From Phycisphaerales bacterium (GTDB taxonomy: Bacteria > Planctomycetota > Phycisphaerae > Phycisphaerales > SM1A02): a stretch of 64,000 bases of DNA. Under the pieces are notes generated by a model. It was not told where the DNA came from. It was given only the letters and a program-made list of their open reading frames with translations, and searched no databases. Of the stretch, positions 15,595-24,866 are shown one piece after another; the stretch's first letter is position 1, and every line of letters begins with the position of its first letter. The stretch is taken from positions 310,001 through 374,000 of the forward strand of contig JAQWTL010000007.1 in NCBI GenBank assembly GCA_029242715.1, in the 5' to 3' direction. A program made the position numbers and the translations under genes.

Positions 15595-16944
15595 ATGGCT
15601 ATCAAGCAACCACCTGACAAATCCCACTTTCTCCTTCCCGATCTTGGCGAGGGTGTCGCTGAAGCAGAGCTGATCTCCTGGAAAGTCCAGGTCGGCGATG
15701 ACGTTGCAGAACACCAGACGCTGGCGGAGATGGAGACAGACAAAGCACTCGTTGAAGTCCCCAGTCCCTGGTCGGGCAAGATCAGCGAACTGCATGGAGC
15801 CGCCGGCGACATCATCAACGTAGGAAGTGTTTTGGTGAGTTATGGGCATGGCCAACAGGCCAAGGCGACTGCCGAGCCCAAGACCGCTGCTGCTGCTGAA
15901 TCCTCCAAAGATGCTGGAACAGTCGTCGGAAACGTGTCTTCTGAATTGAGCATGCCTTCCTCGTTTGCCAGAAGTGAACCTGCGATCTCTGAAAGCAAAG
16001 GCAGTAAAGCTCAGGCGACCCCGGCTGTTCGAAGGATCGCACGTGATCTGGAAATTGATATCAATTCCATCAGTGGTACTGGGCGTGGCGGACGAGTGAC
16101 AGCATCAGATGTCCATGCCCATGCTTCAGATGGGACGACAGCAGAACTTGCATCGCCTGCAGTCCCCTCCATGGCACCTGAACCCATGGCGCCACAGGAA
16201 GCAGCCGCTTCCATGCCACTGGCTACGACACGGGTCGCCATTACCCCTGAAGGTACGACAGAGAAAATTCCTTTCCGTGGTGTCCGTCGCAAGATTGCTC
16301 AGTCACTGCATCACTCGGTCCAGACAACTGTGCACTTCACAGTCGTTGATGAAGCCGATATCACACGTCTTGAGCAGAAGCGAGCAGGTTTCGAATCCCT
16401 TCTGGGAACCCGACTGAGCCTGCTTCCCTTCGTCATGACTGCTGTATGTGCCGCTCTCAAGCAGCATCCCACCCTGAATGCCAACGTGGACGACTTCATG
16501 GAAGAAATCCACTTGAAGGGGCCGATCAATCTGGGCTGTGCCGTAGATACCGATCATGGCCTGATGGTTCCCGTGATCCATGGAGCCCAGGACCTGACTT
16601 TCGTCCAGGTGGCACAACATGTACGGGATATGGCTGCTGCCTGCCGCGATCGGAGCATCCCCCGGGAATCACTCTCAGGCGGAACCTTCACGATCTCGAA
16701 TGTTGGCAGTGCTGGAGGCATGTTCGCTACGCCAATCATCAACTATCCGGAAGTTGCCATTCTCGCTGTCGGCCGAGCCAAGGAAACGGTTCTTACTCGA
16801 AACGGTTCCTTCTATGCAGGGTTGGTACTTCCACTTTCACTGAGTTGTGATCATCGTGTCGTGGATGGTGCAGAAGGCGCTCGATTCCTGGGCACACTCG
16901 TGAGTCTGCTGGAGGCTCCGGAAAAACTGCTTCCTGAAGTCTGA
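15595..16944 (+). CDS. Dihydrolipoamide acyltransferase E2
   Basis: This core subunit of the complex transfers the acyl group from lipoyl to CoA. The 449 residues contain one lipoyl domain at about 1-85, with the lipoylated Lys in EMETDKALVEVPSP. An Ala/Pro/Ser-rich linker follows, then a peripheral-subunit-binding domain near 140-175 (AVRRIARDLEIDINSISGTG), a second linker, and a catalytic domain from about 225. The catalytic His/Asp motif is CDHRVVDGAEGARFL. IPFRGVRRKIAQSLHHSVQT is the usual start of the catalytic domain. No E3 (lipoamide dehydrogenase) gene is nearby, so E3 is probably supplied from elsewhere. A single lipoyl domain and the neighbouring LeuDH favour a branched-chain complex. 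Confidence 0.93.
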   Translation: MAIKQPPDKSHFLLPDLGEGVAEAELISWKVQVGDDVAEHQTLAEMETDKALVEVPSPWSGKISELHGAAGDIINVGSVLVSYGHGQQAKATAEPKTAAAAESSKDAGTVVGNVSSELSMPSSFARSEPAISESKGSKAQATPAVRRIARDLEIDINSISGTGRGGRVTASDVHAHASDGTTAELASPAVPSMAPEPMAPQEAAASMPLATTRVAITPEGTTEKIPFRGVRRKIAQSLHHSVQTTVHFTVVDEADITRLEQKRAGFESLLGTRLSLLPFVMTAVCAALKQHPTLNANVDDFMEEIHLKGPINLGCAVDTDHGLMVPVIHGAQDLTFVQVAQHVRDMAAACRDRSIPRESLSGGTFTISNVGSAGGMFATPIINYPEVAILAVGRAKETVLTRNGSFYAGLVLPLSLSCDHRVVDGAEGARFLGTLVSLLEAPEKLLPEV

Positions 16945-16975
16945 TATCCATGGCGTTGAACAGGGGGAGAATGAG

Positions 16976-17815
16976 ATGAGCACCTGGTCCTGTACGCTTC
17001 TTCGAGCCGGTGGTTTCCGTCTTGATGGCGGCAGCATGTTCGGAGTTGTTCCGAGAGCCATCTGGTCAAAGATGGTCGATCCGGACGCAGATAATTGCAT
17101 TCCACTACAGACCAACTGTCTTCTCCTGGAACTGGATGGCAGTCGAGTCCTGATTGAAACCGGCAATGGTGGCAAATGGTCGCAAAAGGAACGGGCCATT
17201 TTCGGGATTGAGGAGCGGACCGTCGAAACCGCACTTGGTGAGAACGGAATTTCTCCAGAGCAGATTGATCTTGTGATCCTCACGCACCTTCACTTTGATC
17301 ATGCCGGAGGGCTTACAAGACTGACTCCCAGTGGCGAGCTCATGCCGACCTTTCCAAATGCAGAGGTCGTCGTCCAACAGCAGGAATGGGACGATGCCCT
17401 TGCCAACCGCTCCACCATGAACGCGACTTATCTTCGCAGCCATCTGGATCCCATTGCGGATCAAGTCCGCTGTGTTGAGGGCGAAGTTCTGGTGACCGAC
17501 GGGCTGAGTGTCATACCGTCCCCTGGTCATACATGGGGACATCAATCGATACTCATCGAGGAAACAGATGGACCGATCTGTTTTACTGGTGATCTCTTGC
17601 CGACCCGCCATCACATTGGTCGTGCCTGGAGCATGGGCTATGACATGCTGCCCTATGACACCCTCAAGACAAAGGAATCCCTGCTCACCCGGGCCGCGGA
17701 TGAAGGCTGGCGACTGGTGCTCGATCATGAGCCCGGCGAACCGATGGTCGGTGTTGAACGAGATGAATCCAAGGCATGGTTCGAACTGACGCCCACAAGG
17801 GTGCCACTTCGGTAA
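16976..17815 (+). CDS. Metallo-beta-lactamase-fold hydrolase
   Basis: This 279-residue hydrolase has a dinuclear zinc site seen as THLHFDHAGG, a third His in SPGHTWGHQS, the bridging Asp in FTGDLLPT and the last His in LDHEPGEP. The overall layout (LETGNGGKW, ILTHLHFDH, GHTWGHQS) resembles the quorum-quenching lactonase/MBL-hydrolase group, but lactonase activity is not established. An AGGGGGAGA ribosome-binding site precedes the ATG 31 nt after E2, so it is probably the last gene of the catabolic operon. It could hydrolyse a thioester or lactone intermediate of that pathway. It converges on the oligosaccharyltransferase gene with a 6-nt gap. Confidence 0.88.
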   Translation: MSTWSCTLLRAGGFRLDGGSMFGVVPRAIWSKMVDPDADNCIPLQTNCLLLELDGSRVLIETGNGGKWSQKERAIFGIEERTVETALGENGISPEQIDLVILTHLHFDHAGGLTRLTPSGELMPTFPNAEVVVQQQEWDDALANRSTMNATYLRSHLDPIADQVRCVEGEVLVTDGLSVIPSPGHTWGHQSILIEETDGPICFTGDLLPTRHHIGRAWSMGYDMLPYDTLKTKESLLTRAADEGWRLVLDHEPGEPMVGVERDESKAWFELTPTRVPLR

Positions 17816-17821
17816 AGACCC

Positions 17822-20377
17822 TCAGGGAGCCGGCTGTTCCTGCTCGCTGATCTCCTCGACAACTGATGCCTCGGACTCTGGCATGAAGCCGTCCTTCAAT
17901 TGGAAAACGCGTGCATGTCCGTTCTTGTGCACCAGCTTCCACAAGTCTTTGTCAAAGTTCTGAAGGACCGTCATCTGTATGAAGTTCGAGTTGAGGTACT
18001 TGTCATCAACAATGACCATGGCGCCTGTGCTTTCAAGAATCAGAAGATGAACTTCATGGAAGCCCTCGGGCAGCTCCTGCCCTGGCATGATGATTCTGTA
18101 CTCAGAATTTCCGCCACCTCGACACGCGACTCGAGGCCCTGGCGTTTTCAGCTTTGGCCCCATTCGAAGGCCGGTATAACCTGTTTCGCCGTCTTCAAAG
18201 ACGTAGTAGAGAGAGCTGAATTCAATGGGTATTCGTTGCTGGCTGGACTTGTCGAATAAAGATGTGGTCAAGTTCTTGAGATCCAGGATGATCCCGTTGA
18301 ACATGATCTCATAGCCATTTGCAAGCGGCTGAGCTGTTCCTGCTTGAATGTAGTGATACACACCGGCATTTGGCGAGTCTGGCAGGTTGTAGTCAGGGTT
18401 TGCGTAGCATTCAATGACCGACAGGATCCTCAACATATCGTTGGGGATATACAGAAAGATCTCTCGAGTCTTTGGAGGCAGGTCTATGTCTCCGGATTCA
18501 AGGCCATTGAGAAACGCCTGAGGGTAAATGGGAGAATCGCTATAGACCTTCAAGTATTCATGCGAAGAAGGCAGATGGCCGTCAATTGCTGATTCAGCTG
18601 AGACTCTTGCAAGAGACGCTGCTATCTGCTGTGAATCCGAAGTGATCATGTTGGCAACGGTCCAACAATCATCCGTAACAGAGATCGGAGACATCAGGAC
18701 ATTTCGTTCCGAGTAATACCACAGCCCTGAGCCATAGTCCCACCAGGACAGAACATAATCGCCTGGTTCAGAAACCTTATGAATAGCTCTCATCGCTTCA
18801 ATGACGGGAAGCTGAAAAACTGGACCCACCTTGAAACTGATCGCATGCGTCATGTTGATTGCAATGAAAGGTGCCGCAAGCACCATGCCGCCCAATATTG
18901 CCCCTGTACGCCTTGTTCTCAGCGTCAAGTTTGGCAACAGGCGAATAGCCGCCTGAACACCGATGAACAGGGCATACACAAGTGCCGGGGCTGCCACTAC
19001 CCCGCCCCAAGTCGTAAAACGGAGGCCTCCATCAAACGAAAAGAGACCGATTGCTGCCAAGGGGGTGCATATGAGAAAACTGGGGTAACGAATACAGAGG
19101 AGTATGAAGCCGATCAATGAAATGATTGCGCCTGTCACCGATCCAATGATGCGCTGACAAAGCGCTCCAAATGGCTCGCCTCTTGCCTCAAGAACAGTGT
19201 GCTTATGAGTGTTTCGATAATTGACTTCATCCAGAATGTCCTGACGCTTCAATTCCACTGGATCCAATTGCTCGATGGCCCCACTTCCTGCCCCAAAGAA
19301 ATGCGAGTAGGTTTCGATCTGAACAAAGAAGAAGCTCCATGGCATGCTGATCAGAAACCAGATGATGCATGCCCCTGAAATGCACAAGAGCGCTTTGTGC
19401 TTGCCAGAAGACATGGCGGCTGGAGCATCTATTTGATCGCCGGAAGAGGGGCTCCTCTCTGATGTTTCGCTGGAAAGTATTCGCGATAACAGAACCCAGG
19501 CCACAATAATCGCAAACAGAGACAGGAACCAATACCAGGGCAATTCCCTGACGTATGTTCCGTAGGACCAAGGACTACCGGCTGCACCCGCCGCCACCAG
19601 GGCAATCATTCCCAATCGGACACGTACGTTTCGGCGGAGCAGCATGCAGAGAAGCTGTAGCCCGATGAAGCAGCCTGCGATTCCCGTTCCTATGACAAGA
19701 CCTTTGGCATAGAAAAACGGATACAGGAACAGCACAATCGCACTGAAACCCGCGTACCTCAAACTGCACCGCTCATGGGTTGCCATGAGAACATATGCCA
19801 GGAACAAGGCTATCCAGAACGAGAATAGATCCGTGTCAAAATAGCCAGCCATCGTCCGTTCGTAGTAATTCCAGGCGATTCCACCAAGCAGCGCTGCAGT
19901 GAACCCCCACAGAGCGCTGCCAAACAAGCGGCCAATGAGGACAACCGGCACCACCATCATGCTTCCCATGACAACTGGGGCCCAGATCAGAAGTGTCGGA
20001 ATTGTTATGGGAATGAACTTGAGGAGCAGCCATGAAAAGAGATGCAGGGCGCCCTGGTTGTTCAGAATGGGATAGATATTGGGGTTCTGGCTATGCAAAC
20101 CTGTCAAGTGTTGCTGCAGCACTGCCCCGTGCGTGAAGGCATCATGTGTTGTAGGCTGAATACTGCCCAGATACTTGAATGCCTCAATCCCGTCAGCCCA
20201 AGCGATCCATTGGTATCGAATCAGGGCACAGACAAACCACGCAATCAGGATCAGCAGGAACGTCATCCACGGTTTATTGAAACCATCCTGTGGGACGGTC
20301 AACCAGGATCGCCAGCCTGTTTCATTTGCCAGTTGTGGAATCTGTGTCGACTTGCCTGAGGCCAGTGTTTCTGACAT
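17822..20377 (-). CDS. STT3/PglB-type oligosaccharyltransferase
   Basis: This is a multi-spanning membrane protein of 851 residues with about 12-13 hydrophobic segments up to residue 510 and a large extracytoplasmic C-terminal domain. The catalytic fingerprints of bacterial and archaeal N-oligosaccharyltransferases are present: RTMAGYFDTDL (Asp181 and Asp183), the external-loop-5 segment HTVLEARGEPF (Glu397, the TIxE-type motif) and SWWDYGSGLWY (WWDYG at 545-549), which recognises the acceptor sequon. An Asp near residue 62 or 79 could be the first-loop metal ligand. In known members the enzyme moves a lipid-linked glycan to Asn of N-x-S/T. The ATG follows directly on the stop of an aminotransferase gene. 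The exact glycan and acceptors are unknown. Confidence 0.88.
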   Translation of the reverse strand: MSETLASGKSTQIPQLANETGWRSWLTVPQDGFNKPWMTFLLILIAWFVCALIRYQWIAWADGIEAFKYLGSIQPTTHDAFTHGAVLQQHLTGLHSQNPNIYPILNNQGALHLFSWLLLKFIPITIPTLLIWAPVVMGSMMVVPVVLIGRLFGSALWGFTAALLGGIAWNYYERTMAGYFDTDLFSFWIALFLAYVLMATHERCSLRYAGFSAIVLFLYPFFYAKGLVIGTGIAGCFIGLQLLCMLLRRNVRVRLGMIALVAAGAAGSPWSYGTYVRELPWYWFLSLFAIIVAWVLLSRILSSETSERSPSSGDQIDAPAAMSSGKHKALLCISGACIIWFLISMPWSFFFVQIETYSHFFGAGSGAIEQLDPVELKRQDILDEVNYRNTHKHTVLEARGEPFGALCQRIIGSVTGAIISLIGFILLCIRYPSFLICTPLAAIGLFSFDGGLRFTTWGGVVAAPALVYALFIGVQAAIRLLPNLTLRTRRTGAILGGMVLAAPFIAINMTHAISFKVGPVFQLPVIEAMRAIHKVSEPGDYVLSWWDYGSGLWYYSERNVLMSPISVTDDCWTVANMITSDSQQIAASLARVSAESAIDGHLPSSHEYLKVYSDSPIYPQAFLNGLESGDIDLPPKTREIFLYIPNDMLRILSVIECYANPDYNLPDSPNAGVYHYIQAGTAQPLANGYEIMFNGIILDLKNLTTSLFDKSSQQRIPIEFSSLYYVFEDGETGYTGLRMGPKLKTPGPRVACRGGGNSEYRIIMPGQELPEGFHEVHLLILESTGAMVIVDDKYLNSNFIQMTVLQNFDKDLWKLVHKNGHARVFQLKDGFMPESEASVVEEISEQEQPAP

Positions 20378-21574
20378 TCAACCGGCCTCGACAGTAGCGT
20401 GAGACTTCACAAAGGAAATAATCGTGCTGGCCACATGCTGTTTCTGTTCCATTGAAAGCTCCGGGTAGACCGGCAGGGCAATCGTCTGGAGTGCTGCTGA
20501 TTCCGTTTCGGGCAGTGAGCCCGTTGCCTCAGCAAGCTCCTTGAAACAGACCTGGCAATGCAATGGCACCGGATAATAGACATCATGACCGATCCGGTTC
20601 TCCACAAGATTCGCACGAAGCTCATCGCGAATCTCGGATGGAACACGAATGACGTACTGGTTGTAGATGTGTCGAGATGGTGCAACCGGACAACTCGGTC
20701 TCAGCAAGGGTATATCCGCATCCTGAATAGACATTCCCGAGGTCCCTGCCCCGGCTTCATCGAACATCCGGTCATACTCTGCAGCATTGCGACGTCTTCC
20801 ATCAGTCCAGTCATCGAGATGCCGTAATTTCACATTCAGGACGGCCGCCTGAAGCGCATCGAGCCGCGAGTTCAAGCCCACCTCATCGTGATAGTACTTG
20901 GGCTCCATGCCGTGGTTCCGAAGTCGACGCATGCGATCAGCAAGGTCTCCATCGTTTGTTGTAACGATGCCGCCATCACCAAACCCTCCGAGATTCTTGG
21001 AAGGGAAGAAGCTGAAGCATCCGACATGTCCGCGAGAGCCAACCCTCGCACCACCAGTGTCCCGGCTACCGATCGCCTGGGCCGCATCCTCGATAACTGG
21101 AACACCCTTGGACTCCGCGAAGTCCAGGATGCCATCCAGGTCGACCGCCTGACCGAACAGGTGAACCGGCATGATCGCCTTGAGTCGGGAGCAACGCCCC
21201 GCTGCTTCGGCAATGGTGTCCACTGTGCAGTTGTACGTTCCCGCCTCGATATCACAGAAGACCGGCTTGGCCCCCAGTCGCCAGATCGAGCCCCCTGTCG
21301 CAAAGAAGGTATAGCTCGGACAGATCACTTCATCGCCAGGCCCGATGTCATGGGCCATCAAGGCAAGAAGCAAGGCATCTGATCCACTGGCACAACCCAC
21401 GGCATGTTCCGCGCCGCAATAGCTCGCTACTGCGGTCTCGAAATCAGCAACATTGGGGCCCATGATGAACCACTGGCTTTCGACGACATCACGAAGAAGT
21501 GGCTCAATCTCATCACGAATCGTGTCGTACTGGGCCTTGAGATCCAGAAGTGGGACATTGATTTCCTCGGGCAT
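20378..21574 (-). CDS. DegT/DnrJ/EryC1 nucleotide-sugar aminotransferase
   Basis: This 398-residue PLP-dependent aminotransferase transfers an amino group to a keto nucleotide sugar. Family motifs include VPLLDLKAQY near the N-terminus, GCASGSDALLLALMA, the VIEDAAQAIGS segment, and SFFPSKNLGGFGDGG with the PLP-binding Lys. The C-terminal half has ALQAAVLNVKLRHLDDW and HIYNQYVIR. It is closest in style to WbpE/PglE-type sugar aminotransferases making aminosugars for glycans. The start at 21574 has GAGGAATC upstream. The downstream oligosaccharyltransferase starts immediately after its stop, so both are likely co-expressed; the sugar may belong to the transferred glycan (inference). Confidence 0.92.
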   Translation of the reverse strand: MPEEINVPLLDLKAQYDTIRDEIEPLLRDVVESQWFIMGPNVADFETAVASYCGAEHAVGCASGSDALLLALMAHDIGPGDEVICPSYTFFATGGSIWRLGAKPVFCDIEAGTYNCTVDTIAEAAGRCSRLKAIMPVHLFGQAVDLDGILDFAESKGVPVIEDAAQAIGSRDTGGARVGSRGHVGCFSFFPSKNLGGFGDGGIVTTNDGDLADRMRRLRNHGMEPKYYHDEVGLNSRLDALQAAVLNVKLRHLDDWTDGRRRNAAEYDRMFDEAGAGTSGMSIQDADIPLLRPSCPVAPSRHIYNQYVIRVPSEIRDELRANLVENRIGHDVYYPVPLHCQVCFKELAEATGSLPETESAALQTIALPVYPELSMEQKQHVASTIISFVKSHATVEAG

Positions 21575-21732
21575 CCGATGATTCCTCGGCTTGTGGGGTC
21601 CATGACTCCGCGGAAAGCCTCCGCGGACGAGTGTGCATTGTAGGTACTTACTCAGGATCAAACGCCTTTCGTCTGCCTTGCCACAATGGAACATGCGGAG
21701 AAGCCCCACCTGACCGCGGCAACATGAAAAAA

Positions 21733-21756
21733 CCCTTTCCCAGCTCTGGGAAAGGG
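21733..21756 (-). terminator. Rho-independent terminator of the third VCBS gene
   Basis: This is a perfect 11-bp stem (CTGGGAAAGGG pairing with CCCTTTCCCAG) with a 2-nt spacer between the arms. On the minus strand it is followed by TTTTTT. It lies 37 nt after the stop of the 910-residue VCBS protein gene and separates that gene from the aminotransferase downstream. Confidence 0.85.
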
Positions 21757-21792
21757 TCATGAATCGAATCATGGGTTCAGCAAATAGACGGC

Positions 21793-24525
21793 CTACTCGC
21801 AGTCTTCGATGCAGGTCGTGCCTTCCCCGAGCCACTCGGCGCCAGGGAATGCGCATTCGGCTTCGGTCATTTCCAGGCATGCAAGCTCACTACAGCAGGC
21901 ACCGAGAGGAGCTACTGGGCCGCCTCCACCAGCACATGGGTCGCATAAATAGTTGTCCAGCAGGCCATCAATCAGGATGTTCCAGATGCCTTGGATGATC
22001 TCCGGAGGGACAGTGCCGCCAAACTCTGGTGGCCATGTGGATGGATTTTCCTTGTCCAGTGAGCAGATGTAGTCACATGGATCCATGCCTGTAGGAATTG
22101 TGATCGTGCCGTCACCTCCAGGTAAAGCGCCATTGCCACCACCACCGCCGCCGCTGCCGGGCAAGCCGCCGGGCAAGCCGCCAAAGTCAAAGTCATCCAG
22201 GCCATTGAAACCGTCGAGGTCACCCAGGCCGTCGCCCTCGCCGGGTAACGCACCGAGATCAGCAGGAAGGCCCTGGAAGAAATCAATGTCCATCGCGATC
22301 AGGGTGCCATCCGGAGTCATGCGCCAAGCTCCGCCAATCCGGTATGGCATGGCGTTGGAATAACTCGTAGTCGTTGTAGTCGTCGTCTCTTCAGCAGGCT
22401 TGTCATCAGAGAGGTCATCCTCTGATCCGTCATCTTCTCCATCGCCATCAATATCATCTTCATCAGCGCGTCGGAAGCCTTCTTCCTCAGCTTCAAGATC
22501 CTCTTCCAGATCCGGCTCTTGGACAGGTAGAGGATTGCTTGAGAAATCTCCCCGGTCCATCTGCCAATTCACCACGCCCTGACCGTCATTCCAGACGATG
22601 TTTACATGGCCGTTGCTGCTATAGGTTCCGATGCCTCCCAGGGACGCATCGATGATGACTTCTTGCCCGTTGTATGTGAGGTAATCACCTTCACGGAAGT
22701 TGTCTGACCCGATGATCCAGATCGCGATCCGGTTGTATTCCTCGGCCCACCAGAGCAGGTCTCCATCAAGACCATCACCGTTCAGGTCGCCACTTCCAAT
22801 GACATGCCAATTGCTTCCTGGAATCAATGCTTCACCGCCTGGATAGGTCAACGGCGATGCGATTTCGACTGCGTTCGGCGCCACTGAAGACATCGTCCAC
22901 ATGCCCACGACGCCGTCGATAAGGCTTTGCCAGACGATGCTCTGTCGACCATGCCGATGACCTGTAGCAACGATTTCCCAACTCAGATCCGTAATGGCGA
23001 CAGAAGGCAATGAAGATGCCACCCAATCCTCGCCGGTGGTGCTGATGATCCAGACCCAGGTTGCGCCCGTAAGACTGTTCCACCAGAAGATCTCGGAGAT
23101 GCCGTCACTATCAAGGTCAACAACGATCGGCTTGAGTTCGACGCCTGTCAGCGGCAGACTTCCGGTCTTCACGAGGTGACCGTTCTGGAGAATCCAGATC
23201 ATGCTGGATCCAACAGATTCATTCCACCAGAAGAGATCCATGCTGCCGTCGCCATTGAAATCACCAGGGGTTGATGTCCATCCCCCACCTGGCAACAAGA
23301 CATTCTCGCCGCTGTCAACGTAAGACATTTCACGAGGGCCGCCCTGGAATGCTTCGGTATGCAGAAGATTGATCTCGGCCCCGCTACCTCGCCCATGAGG
23401 ATCGGAAAGCGAGATGGTCGGCAGCGACTTGTAGCCACTGCCTGGATCAAAGTCCGTGATCTCATGAATCGGTCCGCGACGCTGCCATGAAAGGGTGAGT
23501 CCTGTTCCGCCCTGTACAGAGCCATCTGGAAACTCGGGGTCGGACAGGAAGCCACTACCTTCGTCATTCAAGGCGACATGAACCACCTCGCCACCATGGT
23601 AGAACTCGATCACAGGGTTGGTATTGAACTGAACACGCTCGCCATCAACTTTAAATCGGGGAACAAAGGGATCTGTTCCAATGACCAAGCCATTCGTATT
23701 CAACTGGTTGAAGTAATAGACGCTGTCGTCCTGCTCAGGCAGCACATCCGTGAGCTTATGGATGATATTGTCGGAGATGTTGAGGTTGTCGGATTCATGC
23801 TTGATATTCGAGATCCCGCCACTTGAATCGGTGTAGCAACGGATGTCTCCAAAGCTGCCTGCATTATCCGGCGTGGGAAAGAATTCAAGATTAAAAACTG
23901 GCATGCTCATGCCATCGATGTTTGCACCTGAGCCTGCAGAGATGATCTTGAAACCCGTAATATGGGACTGATCATCCGTATCCCCGTCCGGATAGGGCGC
24001 AACATACGCATCTGCGTCAGCATTCGTTCCATTCTCATTACTGTTCACTGCAATGAGTGAAAAAGACCTGATACCGTAGTCCTCGCTGATACCACCCCCG
24101 ATGCCACCTTCATTCAATGGCCGGGTGTTAAGACTGTGGTTCATGCCAGCCGAAGTGACTTCCAGATTGGTGATCCGCCCATTGACCTCGTAGTTTGCTC
24201 TTGCCCCGCTGCCGCCAGTCTCGTTGTTATTGAAGACGATCGTGCCCGCTGAGTACTCCGTACCTTCCAGACCCTCGGTAAGCTCAAGGCCATCCAAGGT
24301 GAATTCCGACTCGATCAAATCAAGCCCGGTGTCTGTCAGGAAATGCAGTGTGACCTGACCAGTACTTGCGTCATGCCAGATGATGTCGTGGTTCTGATCA
24401 ACACCAGCATTCAAAGGTCCACGTCCCAGGTCAGCTACAGAAACAGCCGCTGAACCGCCAAAGGCGGAACTTCCGACGAGCAGGCTTGTTACCACACAAC
24501 CCAATACGTTCAATCTGGAGATCAT
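21793..24525 (-). CDS. Giant secreted FG-GAP/VCBS protein, paralog 3
   Basis: This 910-residue exported protein starts at MISRLNVLGCVVTSLLVGSS, a clear signal peptide, with GAGGAA upstream; ATGs at 24540 and 24546 are alternatives. After a beta-rich region it has calcium-binding-like FG-GAP/VCBS repeats from about residue 420 (GDFNGDGSMDLFWWN, then DLDSDGISEIFWWN and GDLNGDGLDGDLLWW). An acidic Asp/Glu stretch follows (around 700-740), then a run of seven Thr and a Gly/Pro-rich segment. The C-terminus is a Cys-rich motif (LGACCSELACLEMTEAEC...GTTC) often seen at the end of planctomycete secreted proteins. It is related to the two genes upstream. Function unknown; a surface or secreted structural or adhesive role is plausible. 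It carries about five N-x-S/T sequons. Confidence 0.82.
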   Translation of the reverse strand: MISRLNVLGCVVTSLLVGSSAFGGSAAVSVADLGRGPLNAGVDQNHDIIWHDASTGQVTLHFLTDTGLDLIESEFTLDGLELTEGLEGTEYSAGTIVFNNNETGGSGARANYEVNGRITNLEVTSAGMNHSLNTRPLNEGGIGGGISEDYGIRSFSLIAVNSNENGTNADADAYVAPYPDGDTDDQSHITGFKIISAGSGANIDGMSMPVFNLEFFPTPDNAGSFGDIRCYTDSSGGISNIKHESDNLNISDNIIHKLTDVLPEQDDSVYYFNQLNTNGLVIGTDPFVPRFKVDGERVQFNTNPVIEFYHGGEVVHVALNDEGSGFLSDPEFPDGSVQGGTGLTLSWQRRGPIHEITDFDPGSGYKSLPTISLSDPHGRGSGAEINLLHTEAFQGGPREMSYVDSGENVLLPGGGWTSTPGDFNGDGSMDLFWWNESVGSSMIWILQNGHLVKTGSLPLTGVELKPIVVDLDSDGISEIFWWNSLTGATWVWIISTTGEDWVASSLPSVAITDLSWEIVATGHRHGRQSIVWQSLIDGVVGMWTMSSVAPNAVEIASPLTYPGGEALIPGSNWHVIGSGDLNGDGLDGDLLWWAEEYNRIAIWIIGSDNFREGDYLTYNGQEVIIDASLGGIGTYSSNGHVNIVWNDGQGVVNWQMDRGDFSSNPLPVQEPDLEEDLEAEEEGFRRADEDDIDGDGEDDGSEDDLSDDKPAEETTTTTTTSYSNAMPYRIGGAWRMTPDGTLIAMDIDFFQGLPADLGALPGEGDGLGDLDGFNGLDDFDFGGLPGGLPGSGGGGGGNGALPGGDGTITIPTGMDPCDYICSLDKENPSTWPPEFGGTVPPEIIQGIWNILIDGLLDNYLCDPCAGGGGPVAPLGACCSELACLEMTEAECAFPGAEWLGEGTTCIEDCE

Positions 24526-24866
24526 CTTCAATTTCCTCATCGTCATCACTGCAAATCTGACCTGGTGAATTGCCCAGGCAGCCGTCTTCTGGAGGAGCCA
24601 AATACAGCCCTTCTCCATCCCACAGCATACCCCACCATCGGCCGAACCCCACTCAAGGCCTAGAATTCAGGGATTACTGGCATTCCTCATTCCAATCATA
24701 TGGATTCCATCATTCCTTCAGGCGGCTTTTACAGCCCCACACAGGAGTACGTGTGCTGAGAGGGAGCAGTTCAAGATGCCTTCAAGAACGCCAATAGAAG
24801 GCCTGAAAGAGGTTTACAGGGGCCTCAAGGGAATTCTGCCTGGGATGGACCTGCCGCTCAGGCGAT
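24526..24866. other. 341-nt intergenic region between VCBS paralogs
   Basis: This region lies downstream of paralog 2 and upstream of paralog 3 on the minus strand. No terminator with a T-run was recognised after paralog 2. A GCCTAGAATTC segment near 24657-24668 contains a TAGAAT hexamer on the plus strand, but no plus-strand gene follows it. A promoter for paralog 3 is expected here on the minus strand; I could not pick a convincing -35/-10 pair. Confidence 0.3.
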
